Shown here in pieces: positions 35,278 to 44,966 of a DNA stretch of 64,000 nucleotides (the first letter of the stretch is position 1; each line of letters opens with the position of its first letter). The notes under the pieces were generated by a model. That model saw nothing but the letters and a program-made list of their open reading frames with translations, was not told the origin of the DNA and did no database searches. The translations under genes were made by a program, and so were the position numbers. This DNA is from Sclerotiophoma versabilis (taxonomy: Eukaryota > Ascomycota > Dothideomycetes > Pleosporales > Didymellaceae). Location: NCBI GenBank assembly GCA_012274445.1, contig JAAROD010000093.1, forward strand, positions 2,232,001 through 2,296,000. The letters run 5' to 3'.

Positions 35278-35737
35278 GTCGAACCACAGTGAGGCAATAA
35301 GGAGAGCTGGACTGGAGAAGAGAAGTGAATAAGCAGGACACACTATACGTACATAGCATCCCCTTTAGCGTAGCATATTGCCACTCAGCACAGCACAGCA
35401 TTCTCGCATGGCGTTCAAGCGTGTCGCTTAGACCTGTTCTATGAGCTTTAGACTGAATTGTAGCAGATTGAGTTGTAATATTTTGTGAATTGCAGTCGAT
35501 TGTGAACTATAACAGATTATGAACTATAACAATAGTAAACTATAACATATCACCAATGTAAACAAACCTACCCAATACATCCTCTCTCTTCCTATTCATT
35601 CTTTTCCCCTTGTAAATAGTGATCACGGTATTTTACCTCTACTGTGAGTATTTTTGGCATTATTATATTACTGCTTCAGTTGCATTACTACCGAGGTCAC
35701 GTATGTGTGCGAATAGTGGTATATGTATATGTACAGT

Positions 35738-37033
35738 CTACACACGCAGCTTATCCACGGAGATATCCAGCGCACCACACACCTGCGGCACCAACGCACT
35801 GCTAAGATCCAGAGGCGTTGTGCCACCAGGTGCAGTTATCGTCGTAGTCAAATACGATGGCAGCACATTCATACCGTACACGGCGCGCATGGAATACAGC
35901 ACCCCGGCCTGAAACACGACGTCTCTGCACGTTGGCTCACTATACGTAGCGGTCAAGCTAGGCGTGGCGCCTGTGAGAGCTCCGGCCGCGCCGCACGCAA
36001 ACGCCTGCTCGGATCCGATGAAGAGCGCATTTACATTGTCGGCTTGGCTGCAGATTGTATATGTGCCGGAGGAGGGTGGGGAGAAGTATCCCGCGAAGAC
36101 AAACGTCGAGTTGTTCGGGTCGTATGGGAAGCCTGCGTAGTTGGCGCGCACGGTGGAGTAGTACCGCGAGCCGCCGGGGATGCTGATGTAGTCCCCACTT
36201 GGATTGTCGACGAGCGGCACGCTTAGGCTGGATGTCTGCCCGCGCGCGTAGGGTGTCAGGCCGAGGTAGTAGTCTGGTCCGACGTTGGAGGAGGCGCTGC
36301 CGAAGGCTGAGTCGTAGAGGATGCTGTTCGCGTATGCGCTGACGTTGAGCCCTCCGCCACATGAGGTGGGAGCTGCTGTTGGTGGACAGGCCCCGCTGGG
36401 GATAGTGGGTACCCCAATAACTACAGCTGAAGTCGGTGTGCCGTTTGCATCTGTTGTCGGCACTGTCGACGTAAAGCTAGTCGACCCGACTGTTGTAGTG
36501 ACAGTACTGGGAAGCACTTCGGTTACAATCAAAGTGCCTGGCATATCTCCAGACGGTGGAACTATAGACGTCCCAGCTGTAGGTCCAGGAGTAGTAGTAG
36601 TAACAGTACCAGGAGGCACCTCAGTCACAATCACAGTGCCTGGTATATCTCCAGACGGTAGGACAGTAGAAGTTCCAGCTGTAGGACCGGTAGTGGTAGT
36701 TGTGACAGTACCGGGAGGCACAGTTGAAACAATGACTACAGGCGGACTTGTGCCAGATGCTGGGACAGTTGTTGTTCCAGGCGTAGGGCCAGGCGTGAAA
36801 GATGTTACTGGCTCGCCAGGTACAGTCGTGACAATAACCATAGGTGGGTTTGTGCCATAAGCAGGAATCTGAGATGACCCAGGTGTGGGTCCAGTGGTGT
36901 ATGATGGGGCTGGGATACCTGGTGGCAAGGTAAAAATTACCACTGGTGGTGTAGAGGCTGAACCAGATGGAAAGACTGCGCTCTTGCCGGTTTTCGGGCC
37001 AACAACGAATGATATGACGGTGTTTTTAAGGAG
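35738..37033 (-). CDS. GLEYA/PA14-like cell-surface protein with Thr/Pro repeats, 5' exons unresolved
   Basis: The open frame runs from an apparent splice acceptor (TTTAG ending at 37034) to TAG 35738-35740 and contains no ATG near its start, so a 5' exon with the signal peptide must lie upstream or be lost. The N-terminal part holds about five tandem repeats of about 34 residues, each like 'VIVTEVPPGTVTTTT' plus 'GPTAGTS...PPSGD' (36450-36945), likely heavily O-glycosylated. The C-terminal part resembles a GLEYA/PA14 beta-sandwich: 'FVFAGYFSPPSSGTYTICSQ' then 'NALFIGSEQAFACG', and a last block 'YSMRAVYGMNVLPSYLTTTI' followed by 'TAPGGT'. Such domains bind carbohydrate in fungal adhesins. No GPI signal is visible. 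It could be an intact multi-exon gene or a 5'-truncated one. Confidence 0.6.
   Translation of the reverse strand, partial: LLKNTVISFVVGPKTGKSAVFPSGSASTPPVVIFTLPPGIPAPSYTTGPTPGSSQIPAYGTNPPMVIVTTVPGEPVTSFTPGPTPGTTTVPASGTSPPVVIVSTVPPGTVTTTTTGPTAGTSTVLPSGDIPGTVIVTEVPPGTVTTTTPGPTAGTSIVPPSGDMPGTLIVTEVLPSTVTTTVGSTSFTSTVPTTDANGTPTSAVVIGVPTIPSGACPPTAAPTSCGGGLNVSAYANSILYDSAFGSASSNVGPDYYLGLTPYARGQTSSLSVPLVDNPSGDYISIPGGSRYYSTVRANYAGFPYDPNNSTFVFAGYFSPPSSGTYTICSQADNVNALFIGSEQAFACGAAGALTGATPSLTATYSEPTCRDVVFQAGVLYSMRAVYGMNVLPSYLTTTITAPGGTTPLDLSSALVPQVCGALDISVDKLRV
36450..36960 (-). repeat. About 102-bp coding tandem repeats in the surface protein
   Basis: Five successive units of about 34 codons, beginning VIF/VIVT/VIVS/VIVTE, diverged from one another. 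They encode Thr/Pro-rich stalk repeats. Confidence 0.7.
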
Positions 37034-40000
37034 CTAAATCCTGTGTATTTTACCCGTTAGTTGAACAGTGTATTTTACCTGATTTTGTACTGTAGTGTAA
37101 TGGTCTTTATCTACATCACATTCTCTGACATCTGCTAGGCGACACTACAGGTAGACTTCTTCTTTCTTTTCTGATCATTAATCGCGCAATTGACCATTCT
37201 ACTACGAGCAGAGCGAGGAGGAACGACCAAGGCTACAGAAGTTCTCTTCAATAGTTGCGCATAGCTTCAGTACGGTCAGGGAGCCAGTCAAGACAGTATG
37301 AGCCTGTACTAACTGAGCATACAGAGATAGCCAGATCTACATTAGCACAATCTGAGGTACCGTCTGTCGACGTTGGTATTAGCGAGATATTGTGAGTGCC
37401 GGTGATGGTGAGATACCGTATATCGAAGCCTAGTAGAGGTATGACCAGTCTGAGCTGTGGGGAAAAAAATTAGAACCTCATTATCAAGCACGTGAATGCT
37501 TTAATTTGAGCAGGCAAACACAGTGATCACTCCTGTAGCGCTTATACAAATCGCGTTCGTCAGCAGCGGCACCGGAGCTTGCTTGACAAGAGTGATAGCC
37601 GTCAAACCCAAAACTCTTGACCAATAGGAACTACTACATTCATTCTGTAAATATAAAGCAAGACAGCTACAACCTCACATGTTCGCTGTTGTAACTTTTC
37701 CGGATCAAAGAGCGACTCGTCTAGTCTCGATGATGTCCGCTGAGCATCGATATGCGTCTAGTAATGTCTCTCAATGGATGCTAAAAAAGTGTTCTTCTTC
37801 GGCCGTACTTTCGGAATTGAGGCCAAGAATAGCGCAATCTATAGTACGCTTCTTTGTGTATACATTGGGTCTGTGAGGTCCGTAGAGGCCGAAGACTGTG
37901 TGCCGTGTTAGGTTAGGTGCGAATACACATATCATACGGAAAGCTCACAGCCAACCGCTTTGAGTCATGCAGCTGAGTGGAACTTTCCGTTGCCGCTATC
38001 CGCCTGCAACTGTTCAGCGTCGATTCTCTACCGTTGCTCTGGTAGACTTGCAGTGGTGGCCAAAGCTTATTCTACAAGCAAAAGGTTGGTCTGTACTACA
38101 TGTAGCACTAGAGTAATGCTGTTCCTCAAGATGTTGCCCGAAATGGTCGAATTTTCTAGAAAGCTGTAAATCTGCTTGACGGGTACCGTTGAGCGGGCAG
38201 TTTGAGTAAGAAATTATAATTTGCCTACCGAAACACTTGAATAATCGTTCCGGACTATGATTGACGGTTTCTGAGGACAAGGAAAGTTTTTGACACTGCT
38301 CACAGCTACTGTTGGTCGCCACCTTGGACATTGCACACACGAATACCTGCAGAATCCTTTTGACTTGTTCTGAGCGAGGTAATTGCTAATGTAAAATCTA
38401 GATACCTCACAGTAAATTAGATCCTCATGTCAACGCCACAAAATTGCAACAGTACTACACGTATCAAGGGAGGCAATTTCAAGTCACGATTGTTTTGTAG
38501 ATCGCGCTAGAATTCACAATCGTGGGTATGAAGACAGCATAGACGCGAATTGTAAGTCTCACCTGCAGGGTCTAAAAATGTGGGTAGGGAACGGTGTGTC
38601 CGTCATTAGATCCACTTGCAGTTTTCAGCAATCTCGAACTTTTACTAGTTCTTGATGGAAGAAGTTGTCAACATGAACATAGGGATACCACGACCGTCAC
38701 CTTAGATCGAAAACAGTCTTCTACCAGATTAAGTAACATGGCTTCCAGAATCAGAGCGATTGGCCCAAAGTTGCCTCTCCAAACCCAGCCCTTGCATACA
38801 AATCCCTGAGTTTACCCGGATAGTGTATATGCTAGTACTCAAATAACAAATTCCATACAGACAAGATTTACAATAGTCACTTACTGTACCTACCATCGAC
38901 TGGCTTCAATATTAGTAGCAGCGCAACTGCTATAATCATACAATTACTATAACTTAGCCATTACTACAGAACAGAGCTTACATTCTGCGTTTTTCTATGA
39001 CAGCACACAAAGTCTATAAGCAATATTGCACAATCCATATGTATTCTTAGATCTTCATAATTCGTTGAAGAATTGCTATCAAGGTAAAAAAAGCCTTTAA
39101 ATAACTAATACTCTATAAGGAGCGTGATTTGCTACTGAGCCGCACACTTTATTAAGCCCCGCACACGATCGAGCCGCGCACCTCTGCCAAGCAAGAAGCT
39201 ATCGTACGAATGTCCCCCAGATCTTGCCTACACTTTCACACCGGCTGCTGCAGCGCACATGACGGAGTGAGAGATATGCTGAGGAGTAGTCAGCAGTGTG
39301 ACAGAAGTGGGAGTGTACTTGAGACAGAGATTGTATGGATCGGTCAGCGAGGTCCAGTGGGAGAGGAAGGTTTATGCTGGCAAGACAAGCTCGGAGACTT
39401 TGATCTGAACTAGTGAATTGGTCGTTGCGAGGGCTAGTTACTGCCAGAACGGTGACGACAAGAACAGAGAAGGCAGTGATAGTATAAAATATCGCTAGCA
39501 GACGAGAACCTATTCGTGGCTGATGGGAGACGAAGAAACAATGTCACATGGATGTAAGTGAATATATACCTGTTTACTGGCATTTCCTTTCGGGCCTTCC
39601 TCATGTGCTGATGAACTCTTTTTCCGTCCCGTAATACAACAATAGGACAATCATTCCCTGGCGAACGAGCCCGTGATAGGCAGTGCCTCGTAATCTAACC
39701 CCGGAATATCTTCATCACACCGTGGCTCAGCTGCCTGGTAAGGGCGATATAATTGCTTCGGAAAATACGTTGTTTTACTGCGAGCATAACCCTGCTTCAA
39801 CATGCCATCTTCCGTAAGTGAAAAGCGTCACGCTACGACTTGTCACTTTTCGAGCAATGAAGGTATCATTTGAAACAGGAGTCTGTATCCAGGGAAATTT
39901 GTGGGTTCACACGATCGCGGCGAGCTCTGGTCGACTGCTTTTCTTTGGGAACGCTATCCTTAATCGCCGCTCGAGCGTTGATATCGCCCTGCTTTCCTTA

Positions 40001-40633
40001 ACAAAGCTGCTGTCATAAGAAACACCAGCAGTTTCCGTGGACGCGTTCTTTGTCCTGGAATATTTTCTCGCTCATCGACTGCGAGAAGGAGCAACACGAT
40101 TGGGCTTGTTGGTTCGTAATGCCAAGACATCCGACTGAAGGCCGATCGAAGACCCTGTTGCTGCAAGATACCAGGGCATGGGTTCAATCTTCGAGGAGAA
40201 TTGCGCTAGAGTAACGCAAAAGCGCCGTCAGTTTTGGAATCTCTCCAATCGGTGATCGCTGCGTCCGCTACAGCTCAGATCGCTCTCCCTCAACGTATCT
40301 CGGTTGCAAGGACCTTCCTGTCCTTTGGAGTTTCTCAACGTCCCAGAGTGAGCAAAGCGGCCCAGTATCGCACTGGGGCAAGAAGTGGATCCATCTGGTG
40401 CCAATGGGCCCAGTAGATTCGTAAGCCAGGCGGCCGTGCAAAAGAATTCCTGGACACCTCTACATGCTATTGCTATGTCGGTTCTGTTTCGCTACATTTC
40501 ACAAGCACATCTCTATTCCCAGGAAAAGCTCCACCTAGCCACTCTTCTCAACTACCGCACAGTCTTCCGACATTTGCAGCACTAGTAGCTGGGTCCGCGT
40601 TGCCAAACCCATTCAAGTACAGCTTTCGACAAA
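37034..40633. other. Gene-poor stretch, with possible unplaced exons at its left end
   Basis: A good 45-base intron (GTAAAA...ACTAAC...TTTAG, minus strand 37078 to 37034) adjoins the surface-protein frame, and a Cys-containing open segment lies upstream of it. Another coding-like minus-strand segment, about 37248-37454, follows a pyrimidine-rich acceptor. The rest, to 40633, shows no recognisable gene. The sequence becomes more AT-rich between 38400 and 39150. Confidence 0.4.
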
Positions 40634-41545
40634 ATGGCCGTTCCGCCTCCTGCTCCAGACTTTTGCACACAAGTCACTCCAGAATGTCCCGTCGAGGGTA
40701 CAATATGCGGATACTATCCTTCGATTAGGTAGAATGCCGGCTTCGCAAGCTTCTTCGGCCTGTGTCTCCTCATCCAGGTCTACCTAGGCATCCGCTACCA
40801 AAAGTGGTCCTTCGCGATCGTAATGTCGCTCGGATGCCTTGGAGAAGTTGTTGAGTACATTGGCCGCATGGTTATGTGGAATAACCCACTCGACGAAGCT
40901 GGCTTCCAGGTGCAGATATGTTGTATAATCATCTCTCCTGCTTTCGTCTCTATAGCCGTCTATTTTACTCTTAAGCATATTGTCCGCAACTTCGGTGATA
41001 GCTGGTCGATGGTAAAGCCAGGCTGGTACACCTGGGCCTTTATCGGCTGCGATGTTCTGTTTCTGGTGTTGCAGGGCGCCGCCAGTGCCCACTTCGGCTT
41101 TGAGTTACAGAACATTGGCCCCAACCTGATGCTTTTGGGCGTCATCTATCAGGTCGTGTGTCTGTCCTTCTGCGGCAACGTCCTGGGCGAATACATATAC
41201 CGCACGTACCGCCACAGAAACGAACTCCCCTACGAGTCAGTGGCGCTCCTGCCCAACATCAAATTTTGATTCTCTATCGTTGCTGTCATTACGGCTTACG
41301 TCACCATTCTAGCTAAATGCGCATACCGTATTCCAGAGCTCTCTGGGAGGTGGATGAGCGAGCTTATGAGGGATGAGGTCGAGTTCATTGTTGTGGAGGG
41401 CGCGATGATTTTCACTGCTGTGGCAGCCCTCACTATGTTCAACCGAGGTTACTGCTTCCCCATTCTGGCCACAGGCAGATCTTCGAATATGATAGAGGGT
41501 TCAGTCAAGCCAGAGGCTGGCGTCTCACTGAGTATTTGCGCTTGA
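40634..41545 (+). pseudogene. RTA1-family lipid-translocating exporter-like gene with two in-frame stops
   Basis: Seven-helix RTA1-like membrane protein (family members affect lipid export and drug resistance). One frame of 304 codons from ATG 40634 covers the family: N-terminal 'CTQVTPECPVEGTICGYYPS', 'GEVVEYIGRM', 'FVSIAVYFTLKHIV', 'CDVLFLVLQGAAS', 'GRWMSELMRDEVEFIV' and 'RGYCFPIL'. It is interrupted by TAG at 40730-40732 and TGA at 41267-41269. Neither can be removed by a plausible intron. An open frame downstream, starting at ATG 40823, could still encode helices 2-6. Otherwise well conserved, so inactivation looks recent. Confidence 0.85.
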
Positions 41546-42025
41546 CATCAGATGGGAAGTCGAGTAACGCAAAACCTCGTTGATGCGAATGATGCAAGGC
41601 AACCTTCTGTTTGTTTTCAAAGTGTCCTTGGAGGAATCCCGGTTGTACGGCATTCCATGATGCTACCTTTTCCAGGTTGAGTCTGCCGCTAGGTCATGTG
41701 CAATGTAAGACAGGACTGTTGCCTTTACCAAACAAAGTCTAGATAATCACCAACGATGCATACAATAGAATGATGCCCATCAACACTAGCACACAGATCA
41801 AGAGCCAATAGAAATCGTAGTTGCATTATCCCTGACTGTGCAAGCGGACAGCCGTATGGTTTCTCAGCGAGCAATGTTGTAGGCTTGCAGATGATCATTG
41901 TTGCATTTATAATTAAACAGGCACAAAGATAGCAAGTACTTAAATCTAACTAGATGCAAGGTAAATTAAGCGTGTGAAGATAACAAGTCGGGCCCTAATA
42001 GCGAGGTTCGCCTGGAGGTGGGCCT
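41546..42025. other. Intergenic, convergent 3' ends
   Basis: Lies between the RTA1 pseudogene and the MFS gene. No feature recognised. Confidence 0.5.
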
Positions 42026-43719
42026 TTACTCTTTCTTTACGCTCTGTCTTGCACGCCACTTGGGGTTGATATAGTATACTGGAATACCAAGTAGAAATAT
42101 CGCACCAAACACACCAGCAAGCACTCCAAAAGCCCACTTATACCCATGGGCTGCGACCATAGGTGTCAAGCCATACGTCACACCGAACGAAACAATGTTC
42201 TTTGTGCCAACAACAACGACCAGGGCAGGGCCAGGATGTTGGGTGGTTGCCTCGGAAGCAAACGTCGTTGAAATGATGAGTACGGCTGTGAAACTGTACT
42301 GGAAGAAGGTCCAGCCAAGATATGGCGCCCACCATGTAGGTCCACCACCTGCGGTAAATCCGTAGAGAAGAAGCATTGCAATGCCGATCACAGCAGGTGG
42401 CAGAAGGGTGATGAGCTGGTCTTCTGGCTTGTGAATGCCCCTGTTGCGACCTGCAACAAAGAGGACAAACTTATCGCCAATGAGCGTGCAATACAGCATC
42501 CCCAGAAGGGCTCCAACCACACCACCGACGTTGATGAGTCCAATGTTTTGAGGCTGCCAGCCGTAATTCTCCATCAAAACAGTGTTGTAGGTGAGTGACA
42601 TGCCGACACCGCAGCCGAGAGCAATGGACGATGTGAGGATCGCGTAGATGATTGCCGGAGAGCTAAGACTCTGAAGCATATGCAGGTACGTAAGCAGCAT
42701 GATGCGTATGGGTTGATTCTGAATATCCGACCATGGACGGAGCTTCTGGATGTATGTTTTCCTTGGTACATTGCCATCGGCCACAGGAACGGATGGCAGT
42801 TGCATACCCTCGCGACGCATGCGTGCGAAATGCTCTTGAGCTTCGTCATCAGGAATGATCTTCGTCACGCCGAACTCGTCGGTGTAGACCAACTGGCCAT
42901 CTACGCTGGCTGCCTGTCTCGTAAATTGTGTTTCGAAGCCGAACAAAAAGGCGATGACTATGCCAACGGCAAGTGTGATGACAAAGACCCAGTAGTACCA
43001 TCGCCAGCCAAGATCTTTGTTGATATATGACGAAGCGAGGTTGACGGTGGAGCTCAGCGCGTTCTGAACCATCCAATAGAGACCGAAGACACGTCCACGC
43101 TCGTGAAGAAAGGTTATCTCCGTAAGCATTAGAGGAAGCAAGGACTCCGATGCACCAGCGGCGAGACCCTGAACGATCCGCGCTGCAAGGTGGCCGTTGT
43201 ACGAGTTTTGCACTGCAGCGGCGACAGCAGCGACTAGCAACACGACCATGGCTACAAGGAAGACAGGGCGGCGACCGTATGCCAGTGCAACTGGGAGGAT
43301 GATGTAGTTGCCTGTTACGAAAAGATTGGGATTAGCGTCAAAGACTCTACCAAGACACTTATCGACTCACCCAAACCAATGCAAAGTGTAGGCATCGTAA
43401 TCAGGAACACGATCTCATCCGGAGTGTACCCTTGCGGCGTATACATCTCAAAGAAGACGCTAAGGATACTGCCCACGCCACTGGCAATAGATAGACCCAT
43501 GATGGAAAACCAACAGCAGCAGAAGATGATCCCAATCTTCTCCCAGGGCCGAAAGTTCAGAGGGTCATTGGGATCACTGGATGGAACAGGGATCTTTCGA
43601 ACTTGACCATCTGACTGTATGAGCAAAGCATTGCCTTTGACATGGTTATGCTCAGCATTTTCTCTTGACTGCTTCAGGTCTTCGACATAGTCAACGTCCG
43701 CGACAGGCTTATGGTCCAT
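42026..43719 (-). CDS. MFS transporter, drug:H+ antiporter-like
   Basis: Major facilitator protein, 544 residues. Exons on the minus strand: 43371-43719 and 42026-43311, intron GTGAGT...AACAG of 59 bases. The start is the ATG at 43719. A further GTGAGT...CACAG pair upstream (about 43821-43758) looks like a 5' UTR intron, which argues against the in-frame ATG at 43815. Motifs: 'SSDPNDPLNFRPWEK' before helix 1, 'VALAYGRRPVFLVAM' (loop 2-3 GRRP), 'GLAAGASESLLPLMLTEITF' (helix 4-5), a hydrophilic central loop with 'RKTYIQKLRPWSDI', and a second six-helix half. It adjoins the transposon block, with only 360 bases to the outer TIR. Substrate unknown. Confidence 0.87.
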
Positions 43720-44076
43720 GTCGCTGTTTGTGATTGATTTCGACGTAAGAAGGGGTTGCTGTGCATGTCCCGTATCAGTAGTTGAGCTCGTGTTTGATGA
43801 AAGCAATGAGTACATTAACTCACCTTTGCAGTGCTGGTCTAGAAAGCCTTGGGACGGTCTGAAAATGTCCTTGGTGCAAGACAAGTGTTTTCAATATGTC
43901 TCTTCCAACCACCACTAAGCCGAAAGGATACATTAGTCCTGCACACATCTACTTCTCCACATCCCGGTAAAGACATCTCTTACCCCATATCTCTCTGCGG
44001 TTGTGGAGGCGTGTGGGGTAACAACGGAGGGGCTTTTCAATGACCGCCCAATCCGAAGCCGATTGCCGAGCGATTA

Positions 44077-44127
44077 CCGTGCCCGTGCACCTCGTGGGCC
44101 GGGTCAGCGAACAGGCCACCCCACCAC
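44077..44127 (+). repeat. Left TIR of the pogo-like element
   Basis: Begins CCGTGCCCGTGCACC and ends GGCCACCCCACCAC. The complement of 52806-52855 aligns along its full length with one single-base indel and one substitution. Confidence 0.85.
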
Positions 44128-44168
44128 AATTCATCCCAACTTTCCACCCCCTATAACTTAACACCACA

Positions 44169-44290
44169 ATGCTAGTAAAAGAAGCCCTTGCAGAGATAGA
44201 TAGCTTAAGGCTAGGAGAACAATTTTCATACTAGGCTCTTACTAAAAAACATAGTTGTTCTTAAACAACATTAACGCGTTAACACTAGGG
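44169..44290 (+). pseudogene. N-terminal fragment of a pogo-like transposase
   Basis: ATG at 44169 opens a frame reading VKEALAEIDSLRLGEQFSY, then stop codons (TAG, TAA) where family members have Gln/Arg, then further helix-turn-helix-like residues. This matches the psq/CENP-B-type N-terminus of Fot/pogo transposases. Homology ends where the GGTAGGGGTT-type repeat begins. Confidence 0.65.
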
Positions 44291-44370
44291 TTAGGCTGGC
44301 AAATAGGTAGAGGTTGGGTAGAGGTAGCACTAGCGTAGGTAGGGGTTAGGTAAGCTTAGTTATTACATCT
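44288..44370 (+). repeat. GGTAGGGGTT-type repeat block, left arm
   Basis: Contains repeated (G)GTAGGTAGGGGTTAGG motifs. About 35 bases match the complement of sequence in 51943-52155, so the two form inverted arms around the retroelement. A third block is at 53985-54170. Confidence 0.6.
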
Positions 44371-44449
44371 TAATTTAAAAAAAAACATACTTAAGATAAA
44401 CTCTAATTATTATAGAAAGTTATTATAGTATTAATATTAAATTAGGTGT

Positions 44450-44948
44450 TGTTACGATCCTGTGCGGACGAAGCGGCACAGTGATTAAGTAGCCAACCAC
44501 AGCCCTCACCCATGAACCAGGGGCGGAGTCAGGAAGGATCTCCCTTTGTACGGTCACGTGACATGCTCGTCAACGAGCATGACACACGTGACTTGCTCGT
44601 CAACGAGCATCGTATGTTATCGCTCGTCAACGAGCAACGCTATGTATTTCATTGGACTGACCCTAGTCGCTCGTCAACGAGCATTACCCCATAGCAAGTA
44701 TATAGTCAGTAGGAACACAACCCTTATGGTTCGTGTTCAACTTAGTCAATCAAGTTTGTCTTTGGAATCTCGACCCCAACTCTCGAGCTAGATAGTCTAC
44801 TCTATACTACTCATTGTTACCCTCTATTGCCACGGTGTTTCACTAGGCAATAACCCCAACCCTTACGGACCTTCCTGTACCAGCGCTCATCCCTGAGAAC
44901 CAATACGAATAGTGCTTACGAGCTTTGCTTGAAAGTACAACTTCAACA
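44450..44948 (+). repeat. 5' LTR
   Basis: 499 bp, TGTTACG...TTCAACA. U3 has four copies of a palindrome (44564-44579, 44594-44609, 44622-44635, 44669-44682) and two CACGTG boxes (44555-44560 and 44585-44590). The R/U5 part includes a segment shared with all decayed LTRs further right. Confidence 0.95.
44564..44682. promoter_or_regulatory. Palindrome array in U3 (5' LTR)
   Basis: TGCTCGTCAACGAGCA is a 7+2+7 inverted repeat. Copies 1 and 2 are complete, and copies 3 and 4 keep the inner 14 bases. Centre-to-centre spacing is 30, 27 and 47. The same array is at 51063-51181 in the 3' LTR. The position in U3 suggests protein-binding sites or hairpins in RNA. Confidence 0.7.
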
Positions 44949-44966
44949 CTTTGAACACCCCCAAAG

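Noticed and set aside
40140..40215. Possible tRNA (GGTTCAATC B-box-like sequence)
   Set aside because: No A-box or cloverleaf pairing could be found around it.
44281..44360. GGTAGGGGTTAGG repeats as internal telomeric DNA
   Set aside because: Only one TTAGG-like match per unit, without the perfect TTAGGG tandem. The blocks recur as arms beside transposons.
44571..44680. CRISPR-like array (regular 16-bp palindromic repeats)
   Set aside because: Repeats are too short, spacers are 11-33 bases and also repeated in the other LTR, and the context is a eukaryotic retroelement.
44512..44791. Small plus-strand frames inside each LTR
   Set aside because: Short, without recognisable features, and simply the palindrome array read as codons. 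Present twice because the LTRs are identical.
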